A DNA stretch of 64,000 nucleotides from assembly GCA_025738555.1 (NCBI GenBank), contig JAOVFP010000017.1, positions 558,001 through 622,000 on the forward strand, written 5' to 3'. This document shows positions 23,801-36,340 of the stretch, piece by piece (position 1 is the stretch's first letter; every line of letters starts with the position of its first letter). The stretch comes from Cyathus striatus (Eukaryota > Basidiomycota > Agaricomycetes > Agaricales > Nidulariaceae). Under the pieces are notes generated by a model. The model searched no databases. It was not told where the DNA came from and saw nothing but the letters and a program-made list of their open reading frames with translations. The position numbers were made by a program, and so were the translations under genes.

Positions 23801-24171
23801 TATCAAGTACATTTGTGCAGATTAACTAGAAAAGGTACTATAGTACAGTGGTTATTACTACATGGTTAACTACCCTACCTGTATGTTAAGCTGTAGTGGG
23901 GGACCGAAGGATTTGAATTAATTTCTGCATTGATTTCATTCTGATTGATTTTTAATTTTAATGATTTTGCAGCTTGATTGATTTCAGACTGATCTTTATT
24001 GATTTCATTTCTAATTGATTTATATTATAATGATTTCTATTTTACTATTGATTCCATACTAACTATTGATTTCATACTAACCATTGATTGTGCTCAGACC
24101 CAGAACACAATTAATGACCTCTCACTGACCATCTAGTGCGCACCCCCACTAGTTAGTGACAGGGATTGATC
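20825..24171. mobile_element. 3.35-kb element with about 520-bp inverted arms
   Basis: The outermost 20 bases are GATCAATCCCTGTCACTAAC, and the complement ends at 24171. The inverted match runs through roughly 20825-21345 and 23655-24171 with few differences. Both arms are packed with copies of GAAATCAATCAATGTA-like motifs. The middle (21350-22750) is AT-rich with only short frames and no recognisable transposase. This fits a non-autonomous DNA transposon with subterminal binding-site arrays. No target-site duplication was seen, so the superfamily is unknown; CACTA lies inside the terminus but not at its very end. Confidence 0.8.
22755..23780. repeat. Array of ATTGATTGATTTCAC motifs
   Basis: Units of roughly 80-120 bp contain CATTGATTTCGCCCTACATT, ATTGATTGATTTCACC and a block reading CTATAGAGTGTAATTC. 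The block occurs near 23371, 23451, 23551 and 23671, in a variant form at 23256, and in reverse at 21293, 22826 and 22942. The array inverts between about 23015 and 23280, so the element's two halves face each other. Confidence 0.8.
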
Positions 24172-25835
24172 ACATTGATAGCCATGACTCAACCATGTGA
24201 TAGCGGCTCGACAAGTCGAATGCAGCCCATACCACCCCAATCCTGTCATCTACAAGGTCTACAATCCCAGTGGAAACTCCACCCCCGCATTTTGTGCTGT
24301 GTCTAGACAAGTTAGGCTATTCCATGCATCAAAATCTCGTCATTGCACAGGTCCATCATGGACAGACAAAGAAGTGTTCCCATGGTTTGGAGAGTCATTC
24401 CAGAGAATGAGAGTCTTGTGTCATGAAAACCTAGTTTGCCACACAATTGATTAAGGTGCGTTGTAAGGCCTTAAGGCACAACTCGCCTCACAAGGCATAT
24501 TGTTGAACACGGATCCTTAAATTGGATTTTAAGGCTTCACAGAGAGCCCTAAAATACCATTTAAATGTCATATATAATCAGATGGATTGTAAGGCCTGCT
24601 GCGAAGTCTTACAATAAATACACACCATATAATGACTTGTAATTATGTATAATATTGCCCAATAAATGACTAAATTTTCATTCTTTTCATTTCACATATA
24701 GAACATAATGGTTTATAAAGGACAACTGCAGGAAAACCTGTTTTAATTCAATGTAGATACAGTGTTGTAATGTGTACATGAATAAGACTAGTAATGCTAC
24801 ACTGATTGTAATGTTAGCATATAAGTACATCACATTGAATCACCTACCAAGATGCTTCTTACCTTTTGGCTTCAACTTACTTACAAGTACAACTCTAGCC
24901 TACTTATTTTGAAGTGACAAGTAGAGGTTTTTATCACTCTTTTATACACTTGTGGCGATCGTTTTAGTCAGCTTGAAGCTGGATCTTGCACAGTCTAGGC
25001 ATAGTGGCTGCAAGCTCCAGGTCTAGACAAGATCGTTATCCCGGTTAATCTGGATTCAGTCTTTGTCAGTCTATATCCACACTTTCTCCCCACTGGTTTT
25101 GGATTAGCAATATGTACCAGCTAGTGTCACAAACCAGAAAATAATACAGAAAAACTATTTACAATGTTAGTTCATTTATATTGTAGATATTGCGATAGAT
25201 AGGTCAAAGATAGGTAGCTATATTAGTGGCCAACGTAAAACATAGTAAATAAGCTACCCAACTATTTAGCTAATACTGCAAAGGTTTACAATGAATAGAC
25301 AATATTATCCTAACATCAAAAGACAGACTTAAGATTATGAAAGTCTAAACATCAATTGCAATACACCCCGGTTGTCATAACAGACCTTGTGTGCTACCCG
25401 GATCTTATAATGCCTTGTATGTATATTGAAAAGTCACCACTCATGCCTTACAATCATCTTACAATATATTATCAGGAGAATTAAGGCTTAAGATCTTGCA
25501 AGACGATTTTGGTTTTCATGACATGAGATGCAACATACAATACATGTTGCGGACCCTATTTATGAATCCTTTAAGTTGATGAGTAGCGATGTACTGATGT
25601 GAAGTACACAGAGAAGGAAAGGATAGACCACACCATTGGGAGGCATTGCATTTTACATGGAGCCTAGTGTGCAGGTCAGATAGTCAACAAAATTAAACAA
25701 AAAGAAAAGAAACAAACATACATATGTAACCCTAGTGGCTGATTCAGGCCAACCACATGCCACTTCAAGTTCTTTATCAACCTTCCTGCCCATATCGTTC
25801 ACAGTGGTAAAGCGTTGAGTTACAGTACGGGAAGT
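24172..25835. other. Non-coding stretch between two large elements
   Basis: No supported gene. GTCATGAAAACC at 24420 and its complement near 25510 might bound a worn element rich in AAGGC/GCCTT motifs, but the inverted match is too weak to call. Confidence 0.35.
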
Positions 25836-25839
25836 TCAG

Positions 25840-25980
25840 GATGAGGGTGAGGATGAGGGCAAGAAGGGTGAAGGAGGGAGGTTAAGAGGTCATTGTCACG
25901 TCGTCCGGCATTGGCCGACACGTCTAACAGACAGTGATGATGTTCCCACGACTGTCGGCACATCTCAATTTCAAAGAAGC
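25840..25980 (-). repeat. Dispersed repeat, degenerate inverted copy
   Basis: Resembles 15848-15975: a purine-rich run, then GTCACGT, TTGGCCGACA and a CCCACGAC end. It lies just outside the left end of the 22.8-kb element. Confidence 0.35.
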
Positions 25981-26025
25981 ACTGATAGGCACTAACAGAT
26001 TTTTGACCAGTCACCCATATACTAA

Positions 26026-26530
26026 CACCTCAGACAGGACCAAATCGGATCGTTGTAAATATGGTACAACCCGATGTAGTTAACAATTAGAATAGGTACA
26101 TAAATATGTCACTTGACCGATTCATGTTCATATTTAGAAAATAATTATGAATCAGGCATGTATCAAATCCATGAGCATTATTGTGAATATAACAATAAGA
26201 CATGTGTAGAATATCATACAAAAATCAGTTACCATACCGATGTATGAACAAATTCTGAATTAGGGCACACATTTGTCCCTAGATCCTATCCAAATACTGA
26301 TTCTAAGCGTGTTCAATGTTCCTATCTTATCACACATTCTGAACTTGCCCTGGTAACAGATCTTGAATTGGATCTTTTATCATATCCTCACTCCAATTTA
26401 GAATGTAGATAAAAATATGTTGCTTGCCCCGATTCATGTACAGATTGTAAATATGACAATTACAAATATTGATTACCCACTCATAGGGCCACTCACAGGC
26501 CACTCATATCTGCTCACAGGGCCACTCACA
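26026..26530 (+). repeat. Left terminal inverted repeat of the giant element
   Basis: Includes CCGATTCATGT (26118 and 26431), TTGGATCTTTTATCATATCC and CAGATTGTAAATATGACAAT, all present in reverse at 48330-48838. A looser match of CCACTCACAG-rich sequence continues inward to about 26575. Confidence 0.9.
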
Positions 26531-26575
26531 GCCGCCCACTACCCACTCTATCCCCACCCTGTTCCCCACTCAATC

Positions 26576-27600
26576 ATTTTAGACCTTTTTAGACTCTCCC
26601 CCCTCTGACATCGCCAACCAATGCCCAAACAATGTTTTTGAGACCTCAAACAAATAATCATTGCACTGTCTGGGCCCCTGCGATGAAGTCATTATTATTA
26701 AGTCTAATTATACTAATATAACAAATAGTGACAAAAAACGACGCATGGTTAGTGGTTATGGGTGAGATGAAATTGCTATGGTGGTGAGAAGGAGTGAAAG
26801 ATGGCAGTAGTGGTACATTCCAGGACTGCCATTGTGAAGCAGAATGAGAACAGAATGTAAGCTGAGTGAGATGGAAAAATGTATGCTGGAATTGCATGTT
26901 TGTAGCAAATGAAGTGATCTCAGTGATGTGGAAGGTTCGTCCCTAAGAGGAAGTGGAAGGGTGAGAATGTCTGTTGTAGGATACTATCATATGGTCGGGC
27001 TTATTGTCCTTTATAGATGTAAACATTAGCACCTACTCTACAAAACCCTTCCTGAGGACATGGTCTTCATTATGAAAATGTACTAACCTCCATGTCGCAT
27101 ATAGGGCTTATAACCCCTATCCCCAATTCCTTAACACCACATATCATCGACGCCATCACCCTCAACCCCAGCCCGCATCTTCTACAGCTCCTCCTTCCCA
27201 TTCAATGCCGCCTCTCTCAACTCCCTCGCATGTGTCCCTGCTTTGGATTAGACATCACCCAGACGGGACTATCGTCTTGACGCGTATTTCTCCAACCTAT
27301 GTGTTCTCGTCGACTTCAGTGAACTGTTCTTGATCGGGTGCCATGCCGCCAGCAGCCTTGGAAAGGATGTATGCAGGAGGATCCCGTCCAAAGAGGGAGA
27401 ATTCTGTTGGCGGCTTGCCTGCTTCATTGTTTTTGAGGATAAAGGGTGAGCATGATTCAAACTTCAGAGGTCTTAAATGGCTGTTAGAATGGGGTTATGG
27501 TCAGAGAGACAGCAGGAGAGAGAGATGGCATGAGAGGGAGACGGCACAAGAGTGAAACAGCAGGAGAGGGAGATGGTGCGAGAAGGAGAGGGTGAGGTGG
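26576..27600. other. Non-coding interior next to left TIR
   Basis: Short frames only. Nothing recognisable as protein or RNA. Confidence 0.35.
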
Positions 27601-27617
27601 GGAGATGACACTTGACA

Positions 27618-28133
27618 TGGTCACTTGCAAGTCAAGGGGGGAGGGAGGGAAGGAAGGGACGACAAGGTGCTCGTCATTGGGAAATGATGGTCCCTGAATC
27701 TACACTCGTCACTTGCAAGACGAGAGATAGGGGGTCGAGTGGGGACCATGGGGCGGCACTAGTCTTCATAGCATTGCTGGCCCAATGCTGCTCATCACTT
27801 GAAAGTCGAGGGGAAGGAAGGGGGGGAAGGGAGGGAGCACAGGCGGAGGTGCTTGTCGGCTTGACGTTCCTGCACGTGGCGTTACGCAGGTCAGTGGCCG
27901 GGAAAGGGGAGGAGATATTGGGGAGAAGGGGAGGGAGGGATGAAATGGCAAACTCATCACTTGTGAGACGAGGGGAAGGTACATTGCAGGGATTGACGCT
28001 ACACTTGTCAGCCACCAGACAGGGGGGGGGGGAGACATGGGGGAGGAGAGATGAGACAGCGCCACTCGTCACTTGCAAGACAAGGCAGGGGGGTAGGGAG
28101 GGGGCGAGATGGCGCTCGTCATTTGAAGACGAG
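27618..28133 (+). repeat. Six spaced hairpin units in a purine-rich tract
   Basis: The unit CTCGTCACTTGCAAGACGAG can fold with a 6-bp stem (CTCGTC/GACGAG). It occurs exactly at 27705-27724 and in variants at about 27618-27637, 27791-27810, 27953-27972, 28065-28084 and 28115-28133, separated by G/A-rich filler. The long frames here arise from the skewed composition and are not genes. Confidence 0.6.
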
Positions 28134-28139
28134 GGAGTG

Positions 28140-30487
28140 AGAGTCTGAGACTCTCCATAGACCATGACCACACTCCATCTCTCGCCACCACCTCCCATGT
28201 TTCATCGGCCATAAAACGAAGGGGGAGAGGATGTGCAATGAGTAAGTAACATCCTTCCCCCCAAAACCAAGTGTTGACATCGTCGCCTTCGACATTCAAA
28301 TGTTGCTGCCTTCGCCGTTGCCATCATCATTCGAGCGTTGATGTCGTCGTCGTAGTCATTAGGGGTCCGGTAAAATGGTGGGTGTGGTTTTCTGTGTAGT
28401 ATGGCAAAGAATGATGGTCTCTCCATGAGAGATAGCAGGAGAGTGAATGATGAAGCTGAAGAAGCGGCGAACATATGAATAGGATCTGAAACCAAGCCCT
28501 CTCCAAACAGCAGCTGCAATTCAGTCCTCCATTTACCCAAATCCAACTATCATGTTTGCCATTCATTGTTGTTGTTGGGTGAAATGGGTGTGTAGATGAT
28601 GATATATGTGGTTGGAGGTGGGAATGCATGTGCTGGAGTTCAAAATAAGCTTTCGATGAGTTCAAAAGCTGTTCACTCCTCTTCCTCTATTCTGTAACGA
28701 ACCAATACAAATGTTGCTGAGGTGAGTACACTTGGTAGAGCTATATTGACAAGTTTACGACCTCAAGAGTTATGGTAGGAACATGCTGAAAGTTGTCAAG
28801 CCTACATTCATCGCCTATGATCTCCAGGCTACATTCTATGAGGTAAGTTCTTCTTTTGTTTGTTACATTTCTTCTACAAGGTGTTTACAGATAGGCAATC
28901 GTGTGATGGTGTGCTGGGGAGGGCATTGGAGGGCTGCAGAACTGGTGCGCATTGAACATATGGTGTACTGGAGAGGATGTTGGAAGGCTGCGGAACTGGT
29001 ATGCAATGAATGTCAACAGAAGCCCAAGCAAAAGAATGCAAATAAGAAGAATAGTCATAAATCCAAAGTGAATGAAGTAAGTCACCGATATTTTGCAAGT
29101 CATTAAGTACTTACTTTTATTCATAAAGACTGTCCACTTCTACATTTGTACTGGCAAAACATACAGGAGTTGTCAGGTCATTAATTGGTACAATATCCGT
29201 TACCCCATGTAAGCTTTCTCTGAATTGTTTTACCTTATATGTACTTATATTTTTCAGCGCAAGGAAAAAGAAGAATTGTAATGTGTAAATAGCTATCCAG
29301 TTGTCCATAAGTATGTAGCTGTGTTTTTGATGAAGTAGGAAATACTATGTAAGATGAATACTGTGTAGGATTTAAGGGGAATAAGTCCTTCACTCACTTC
29401 GGTTTAATTTGATAAACTTACAAACTAATACCAGTGACACTACCACCCCGCTTTCTATGTGAACATCTATCGAATAATGAAAACACGACAGATGAGATAA
29501 GTCAGTAGACAAATCTGATTTGGGAAACAGTACCAATGGTTCTGACACCGTGTACATCGTCGAATCGTCATCAAATAACAACAATGCTACCCCCAACATA
29601 CCCAATATCACTAATAAAGAGTAAGTCATTCGAAACCAGCAGTTCTCGAAATAGACATACCAATGAGAATTAAAGGAGTAGATAGTATCTTCATGTGTAG
29701 TTGTATAATATATATCTTGGGGGGGCAACTGCAAATCATACCAAGGGTTCCAAGGACCTTAAGCAGACAACTCTGACTATGGATAGTATCAATGTTGTTC
29801 CTGACAATGTAAGATTTCATAGGCAGTTTTGGGTGTTGATGTGTTAACCCAGAGGCTTGGATGGTGAACAGTTGGTGAAGTAAGACGAATAAAGGGAAGG
29901 GTAGATAAATGAATTAAATGAATGAAGGGTAGACTAAAAAGGATGAATGGGTGGTATTTAGCAGCATGTACCAAAGAATCTGACACAGTGTACCATTTCC
30001 CCAGCCATTGCATACAGGAAAAGTCAGAAAGAATGAGCAGATGAAGGAAGAAGGAACGTGCTGTAGTTCGAAGTATATCTATTAGTATAGTATATAGTTT
30101 GTAGAACCAATGGAGCAAGAGTAAGTTATTTGAAGGGCACTTGAATCTCGAAATCTACCTACCTCTTTTGATATCATTCGCTGACAGTCATATCTTATCC
30201 AAGTTATCCTGTTTAGCTTTATGTGAAGATAGACTTTTGTTCGTCGATATGATACAAATGACATTTAGTAGAAGCACATACCGATGATCCTGATGTGGTA
30301 CACCATTTATCATAGTCAGTCACATACAAAGCCCCTATTGTATACCTATTGTAGTTGCCAGCGACAGGAGAATACAATAGAATACAATAGTAACTGTCTG
30401 TGCGCTTAAAAAGAATAATACATTGAGCTCGGCAAGTGTTCGGCAGTATGTACTTATAACCGTGATTCACTTTCGAGTTGCTAGATC
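28140..30487. other. Non-coding interior with small degenerate tandem repeats
   Basis: At 28905-29015 a unit of about 70 bp (coding roughly CWGGHWRAAELV) is doubled. Around 29520-29545, 29970-29995 and 30280-30305 the plus strand repeats ACCAATGGTTCTGACACCGT or variants; the first two are followed by GAGTAAGT and a CTCGAAAT block. The minus-strand frames there each contain a YTVS-like piece. No gene can be assembled. Confidence 0.35.
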
Positions 30488-31335
30488 ATGATATCTAACC
30501 TGTCAGTACAGAAAACAAAGCAAGTTCTTCAAAGGGCGGTTGTTTGCAAGTCAGCTCTTAGAGCCTTCCCAAACCACATACTGGAGCAACTTTGTAAAGA
30601 TAACGAATTGAATGTACACCCAACAGGTCAAAGGAACCCAGGAGTACTGATTAAAGATGACTTCATCGCAGCCCTTATTGCATATCGGAATGGTCAAAAG
30701 GTGTCATCAGTTGTACAAAACTCTAAGAAACAACCAGCCATAGACGAACCTGAAGAGTCGCCAAAAAAAAAAAAGAATGGGCAAGCTGTTATGACTTCTA
30801 TACATTACACAGACTGACAATCTGACAGACTAAATGAACATGCTAGCGATATTGATTCTAAGTATCAACTCCTCCCCTATGAGAATATAAATTGTAACCT
30901 ACCAGGAACAGTATCAACTCCACACTTAGTAGACAAGAGATCGGGTGCACCTATGGATATGGTTAGACATATATCCAATCCTGCAGCATCCAAACATACC
31001 ACTGTGAAGGTGATGCGTATTCAGTATGTTACTGTACGAGTGTACAAATCTGCGAAGGACTGGAGACACGTACATGAAGTAGTTTGTGCTGTCAATGATG
31101 AAGGCACTCTCCACCTTTCTACAATTCAAAAGCAACTCAAAATGTCAGTGACAATTCTTGTAAGTGAAATTAGTATATTTACTCACTGTCAATTACTGAA
31201 ACTCTGTAGCCCATAGACTGCAAAAGATATCATCCATATTATCAGTATAATCTGGGAAGACTTACCACTGATGAATTAGAGGACCTTATGGACTCTGAAG
31301 GATATCTACGGGCAATTTTTTGCACAGACAAATGT
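30488..31335 (+). pseudogene. SAP-like DNA-binding cargo gene with one premature TGA
   Basis: The frame from ATG 30488 runs to TGA at 30815-30817, continues in the same frame past it to about 31159, then joins after an intron (GTAAGT to CTGTAG) to a short exon at about 31210-31335. Residues about 20-70 (SALRAFPNHILEQLCKDNEL, then GVLIKDDFIAALIAY) have the helix-turn-helix spacing of a SAP-type DNA-binding module. A Lys-rich stretch follows. The part after the stop includes a conserved-looking block (VTVRVYKSAKDWRHVHEVV). The stop would be Arg with one C-to-T change. I infer a DNA-binding role for the element; no close function is recognised. Confidence 0.5.
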
Positions 31336-31422
31336 ATAATACAATGTAAAAAGTAGTAAATGCATATATATTTAGAATATTACGTGGCTAGCAAAATTGT
31401 ATGGTATACAAGCCCAAGAATT

Positions 31423-34371
31423 TCATCCAAAGTATATACACAGATCCTTAGTTGGTATATCATGTTTCGTTCTATTTTTGTACGCCCCCTTGTATGGTAT
31501 CACAGTGGTTACTTCCCCATTAACAATATATACCTGGTATGTATTTCTGAATTCATGGAAGTTAGCCGGGTTGAAGACAATCACACGTTGAGGCATTCTT
31601 GTCAGGTGATTTGGCTGCATGAACTCTGGAGGTATTTCATGAATGACCTCCTTGCCAATAACCCACACCCAGAAACATTTTTTGTCTCTTACTAACCCTT
31701 CGAAGTGACACTCTGCATTTTCTAGGCGTCCGTTTTCGAAACCAAGGCTTGTATCAGTTGGCTGCGTACCTGAAATTATGACATTTAATAATTTCCCTTT
31801 GAAGACAGCGCCATCAGCATCAATCATATGCTTTATCCAATGTTCTGTATATAATGCAATAAATCAATATTTCATGCAAAAGTAATGATACTATGCCTAC
31901 ATACCATCAAATGCAGTTGGTTGTCGAGCAGAGCCTTCACCAACGACAGCCATCCGCATTGAGGCAGGGAGAGTCACAGAGGGTTGCAGGGGGAATGATG
32001 ATGCTGTATTCTCTGGAACTACATATATTTTAGTTATAAATGATACAATTGGGTGAGAAATGAACTGCGGTGAGCGAAAGCAAATAATTCAGCAGACGCG
32101 TCAGAGGACACTGAAGCAACCTGAGGGGTCATTGAGCTTGGATTCCAAGCAGGTGTTTGAGACCCAATCCCAGAATCATGTTCCCAGTGTGGTGTCGAAC
32201 AAACGCCCAGTGCAGGTTTGGTGTCCTTTCCAGTAGTTTCAGCCGTAAAAAAATCATTCATAGACTTATTGCTGTATCTGTAATATTGTTAGTTATTTAA
32301 AGAGAGTTATATTATACTGTACAAATACCCTGGAATATACAGGTCCTTCATAGGACACTCCACAAGATCCTTCGAAAACATTAGGCATTCTGGAACCTCA
32401 AGTTGCACAACATTGCTCGTGCTAACACTCTTCAGGATCCCATGAGTTCCTTTGAGTGGACCACGCCTTACCCAGGCATATTTCCCATACTGGTACTGAT
32501 ATGGATCCACTCACATCTGGTAGGCCTCAGAACCATAGGAGGTAGCACTATTTATGGGCGAATCACTTTTTCCATCTGGCCACTGATAAGTGGTACTTTG
32601 TTGCACTTCACTACAGTGGTCTAGGTCTGACGAGCGAATTCGCAGGTGATTAGCCTATTTAACTTGTTAGAATAAAATGAATCCGCGTTAGTAAAAATAC
32701 TGACCTCTCCTAATGGAAAGGCAACAAAGGTAATAGTCTCATTGCCTATCTTTCCATTACATTCCACAGTTGTTACCATCCCAACTCTTCCTTTGTGCTC
32801 CCCAAATTTGACCCTAACACTATCGCTGACCTTGAAGAACTTCTGAAGAAGTTCCAGGGATTGTGAAAAGACTTGCGTTGGAAATTCCACAAGATTCAGC
32901 GACACATTTCCTTCAATATCCTCTATGAATGCCAAGTAGTCCCTTCCCCCTTCCAGGGTAATCTTTACTTGATCACCTATCTTTATATTTGACAATAGTG
33001 ATGTGCATTGGGAGAGTTCCATGACATGTGCAGGAACCTGCCTACATTTCTCAAAAGATCTTAATTCATCTATTGTCAGCATGGCGTCGACCTGGTAGTA
33101 GTCATCAGTATCGAGTTTCCTACCCATGATAAATCCTTCCATGGTATACTGCAAACACCAAAAGGTGTATCCTTTGATAACCTTCTTCTCCGCATCTTCA
33201 TATTGAACTAAAAGCTTGCCTGGGCTTAGCTCTCAAGTGCAGTCGACGTTGAATGAGTCGCAAGGTGGCAGAGGCACAATCTTTGACTTTGAAGATCCTG
33301 CAGCATGCTTTTTTGAGGCCTTTTTGTAGAGGATTCTAGGCAAGTGAACGACGTCAATTCAAAATGAGCGGTTGCAAACATTGGTTACAAATGTGAGATC
33401 ATAGTGGTAATTCCCTTTGAGCTGCACCCAAGAATACTGGGTAGAAATGTATGTTGACAATAGTTTTGGGAAAGAATTCCAGCATGTAGTAGGCGTCTGA
33501 TGAATCCTATTGGAGAAAGCTTGGCTATAGATAGCTGCACACTTTTTAACATCCTCTAGGTTGTGTCCTTCGACATAAACATGACCTGGAATCATAGCTG
33601 ATGTGAACGCACTGCGAATGTGCTTAGGACCAGCTTGGGTTGTGAGCATATGGACTATTATGTCCTCGGATCCTTCCTACAGAAGGCTAGTAAGAGCTGG
33701 TTTCATGGGTTTCTTATACAGCCTACTACTGACCTTAACCAGGATGTCAAACATTGGCCAATCTTGAGGTGTTATACTGCTATGAGCGATACCATGCTTA
33801 TGGGTCAACAACATGGGATCACCATTGCGCCCTGAATGGTTACCTATGCGCCTTGACTTTTCAACATATTTGTTGGTCAAATGGTCAATGAAACCATGTT
33901 CGGCTTTGACGACCTGTGTTAACGACAAACGGGGATGATCAATATTATTATCTTCATCATCCATGAAATCGTTAATAAAATCATCTATAGGAGAGGTATA
34001 GTTAGTAATAACAACTATTTCTTAAAGCCCTTACATACCATCTGAATCAATAGGGTCTTCGTCCTCCGAGCCAGAGGCTACTTCAGCTTCTAAATCTAAA
34101 AATGACTTTTGAAGCGAGATGTTAATATAGTTTCATCATGTTAATAGCATAGGGTCTTACCACCAATCTTACTCTTTTCGTTTTACTAGGCTGTATGGAC
34201 AGTGCTCAGTATTGTTAAATTAATAAATACATATGTTTTTACCTTCAAATTGCCCTTTGATGGTCCAGGCTGCGAGAGCAGTATTTCATTGTCTAGGTCA
34301 TTAAACCATTGAATCTGTGACATGTCCTTCAGCGAGCCATCCTGATTCTGAGCACAGTTATCTTGGGACAT
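31423..34371 (-). pseudogene. Spt5-like (NGN/KOW) cargo gene with three premature TGAs
   Basis: Reading leftward: an acidic N-terminal part (34371-33680, DLEAEVASGSEDEDPIDSDG, then DDFINDFMDDEDN); an NGN-like segment (33660-33400, KHIRSAFTSAMIPGHVYVEG); several KOW-like segments (FKVSDSVRVKFGEHKGRVGM at about 32850-32790; KYAWVRRGPLKGTHGILK at about 32490-32430); and a C-terminal part to 31423. Spt5/NusG proteins bind RNA polymerase during elongation, and extra Spt5-like genes are known in mushrooms. Three in-frame TGAs (33359-33361, 33233-33235, 32511-32513) interrupt otherwise continuous frames, and there is a frame change near 33670. An intron GTCAGT to AAATAG near 32690-32645 joins in phase. 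Exact exon borders at the N-terminus are uncertain. Confidence 0.6.
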
Positions 34372-34680
34372 TGTACGAATCTGTATCAGTAGGTGTTGTA
34401 AGGTATTGTATTGCTACTACTATGTAACTACAGTATCTATGTGATGAGGAGGAAAGAATCTTCAACAACATGTCTATGGTTCCTTTTATCATAGGTCCCA
34501 ACTTAAGGGCAGGCATCAAGGCATCAACAGTCATGTGAAATTTCTGCCCTCCCTGCTCAGTCCCTGCTCCCTTGAATAGGGAGCACTGCTAGAGAACTCA
34601 GAGTTCATAGTACTATAGGCTACATAACCTGTGTATATACATAGTCCATTATGATGTATGTAAGTGTTCATCTATGAAAA

Positions 34681-36340
34681 TCAAGAGCTGGATGTGTTGA
34701 GAGCTGGCAGTGTAAGCATTGTTATCATGGAAGAGTTGTGTTGAGAGTTGGTTGTGTTAAGAGCTGGCTGTGTAAACGCCATTATGGAAGAATGGAGCAC
34801 CTCAACCCATCCTCCAATCGTGTTGGTTAACAATAGTGCTTGAAGTCCTTGGAAAAACAGAACAGTGACTACTATTACAATTACCTGTGTATAGGTAAGT
34901 GATTTCGATTTCGGAATCGCAATGACATCCTTTTCAGAAGGATCTTTAGATGTAACAGTGTTCTTGTGGGATATGAGATGGACGGGATATATAAGATCAA
35001 GATATGTACTTATGACGGGTGTTGAATCCCATAGTTTCATGGGATAAGGTGACTTGCGATTGTTGTTTTCCGAGGAGCCTGTGGCTACAATACACCTTGA
35101 ACCAATAGAGACAGCCTTGAATTATATTAAAGGATGTTAACCAATGCTATAGCTCTGAAAGAAGGAGAATTACCTCAACAACCTGGGTCGGAGCATTGCT
35201 TTCGTGTGGCAAACACAACTGCATACTCCCAAAATATGAAAATACATGAGGAGATCCATCATCGCTACCAACAATCACAAGAGAACCATCCAGTGCACAA
35301 GCAAGTTGCATGGGGAAATTGCGGGAAATTGGGTGTTCGTAGGTTTTGAGTGGTTTAGAAGGTGGGAGCAAGTATGTGTTGATGCCATTGAATAGATTTG
35401 AAACATGGATCTCCTTCTTGCTAGAGATGATAGCATGACCACTTGTCCCATATAAGTAAACATTGTGAATAATTAGAAAGTGAAATGTACATGCGAGACC
35501 TCAAACAATGATTCCACTGAAGAGTCCACAGATCAACTTGGTAATTAATCCTTATGAGAGTGAGATCAGCTATTGTTGAAAATGGGGAGCAACACTCACA
35601 GCTTGTGCATTTCAAGCACTGAAAAGAGAATCTGTTTTCCATTGTCATGGAAGGAGACACTATGGATGATGTGGTTATGAGATGGCGTCCTTGTGTACTC
35701 TTCGAGGTCACCTATAATTTTCATAAGTGTCAAGAAACAAAGGTATTCGAAATGTCGTACCTCCAGAGTTGACTGACCACACCACCAAACAGCTGGTTCC
35801 AATACTAGCAAGACATTGGCCACTCTTGTCAAATGTAATCTCCTCCACATGATGTTCATGCGCCTCTGTAACACTTTTGCAGATGAACTAAAGAAAAAAT
35901 GAACAAATGAAAAAAAGAAACTAAGGGAGAGTTACCTTGGTGGTTTCATAGTGAAATACTATGATGGAGCCATCTGCAAACCCTACAGCAAACCTCGAAC
36001 ACATGCCTTCAAGTTCTGGCATCCAAACTGCAGCTGATACAGGACCATGGAATACTAGGCTAACGGTCTGGAGAATTACTCCGCTAGATGTATCCCAAAT
36101 GACAAATGTACCATCTTCAGCTAGTAGTACATCATTAAGTCTATATTTATTTAAAACATAAGGAGACAATCCTACCTCCGCTTAACAACTTCGATGAATC
36201 TGGACACAATTTGAGGATGTTGATGGGCTTTTCGTGGTAAAGAAGGGTATGGATCGTGGTGAACTATACATTTCATTAGTTCCAAGACATGAAAGTTACG
36301 ATTACACATACCTTTGGTAAATCAGCTTGAATCAACATGA
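34681..36340 (-). pseudogene. WD40-repeat cargo gene, C-terminal transmembrane segment, one TGA
   Basis: Successive minus-strand exons encode WD40-type blades: HEKPINILKLCPDSSKLLSG (36225-36166), the block with DGTFVIWDTSSG (36130-35945), HHVEEITFDKSGQCLASIG with CLVVWS (35850-35770), HNHIIHSVSFHDNGKQILFS, and a late block with GHAIISSKKEIHVSNLFNGI. The last exon (35040-34681) carries a hydrophobic span (VIVIVVTVLFFQGLQALLL). WD40 propellers are protein-binding scaffolds. A TGA at 35501-35503 lies inside a continuous frame. Introns of about 50-60 nt have normal ends. A second WD40 gene lies in the same element at 45.9-47.4 kb on the other strand; the partner is unknown. Confidence 0.6.

Noticed and set aside
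24420..25520. Possible 1.1-kb element bounded by GTCATGAAAACC and its complement
   Set aside because: Only 12 bp match well and no target duplication is visible; the rest of the inverted match is too loose.
27612..28198. Long frames of 170-180 residues on both strands
   Set aside because: Produced by the G/A-skewed hairpin-repeat tract; no conserved motif and low complexity.
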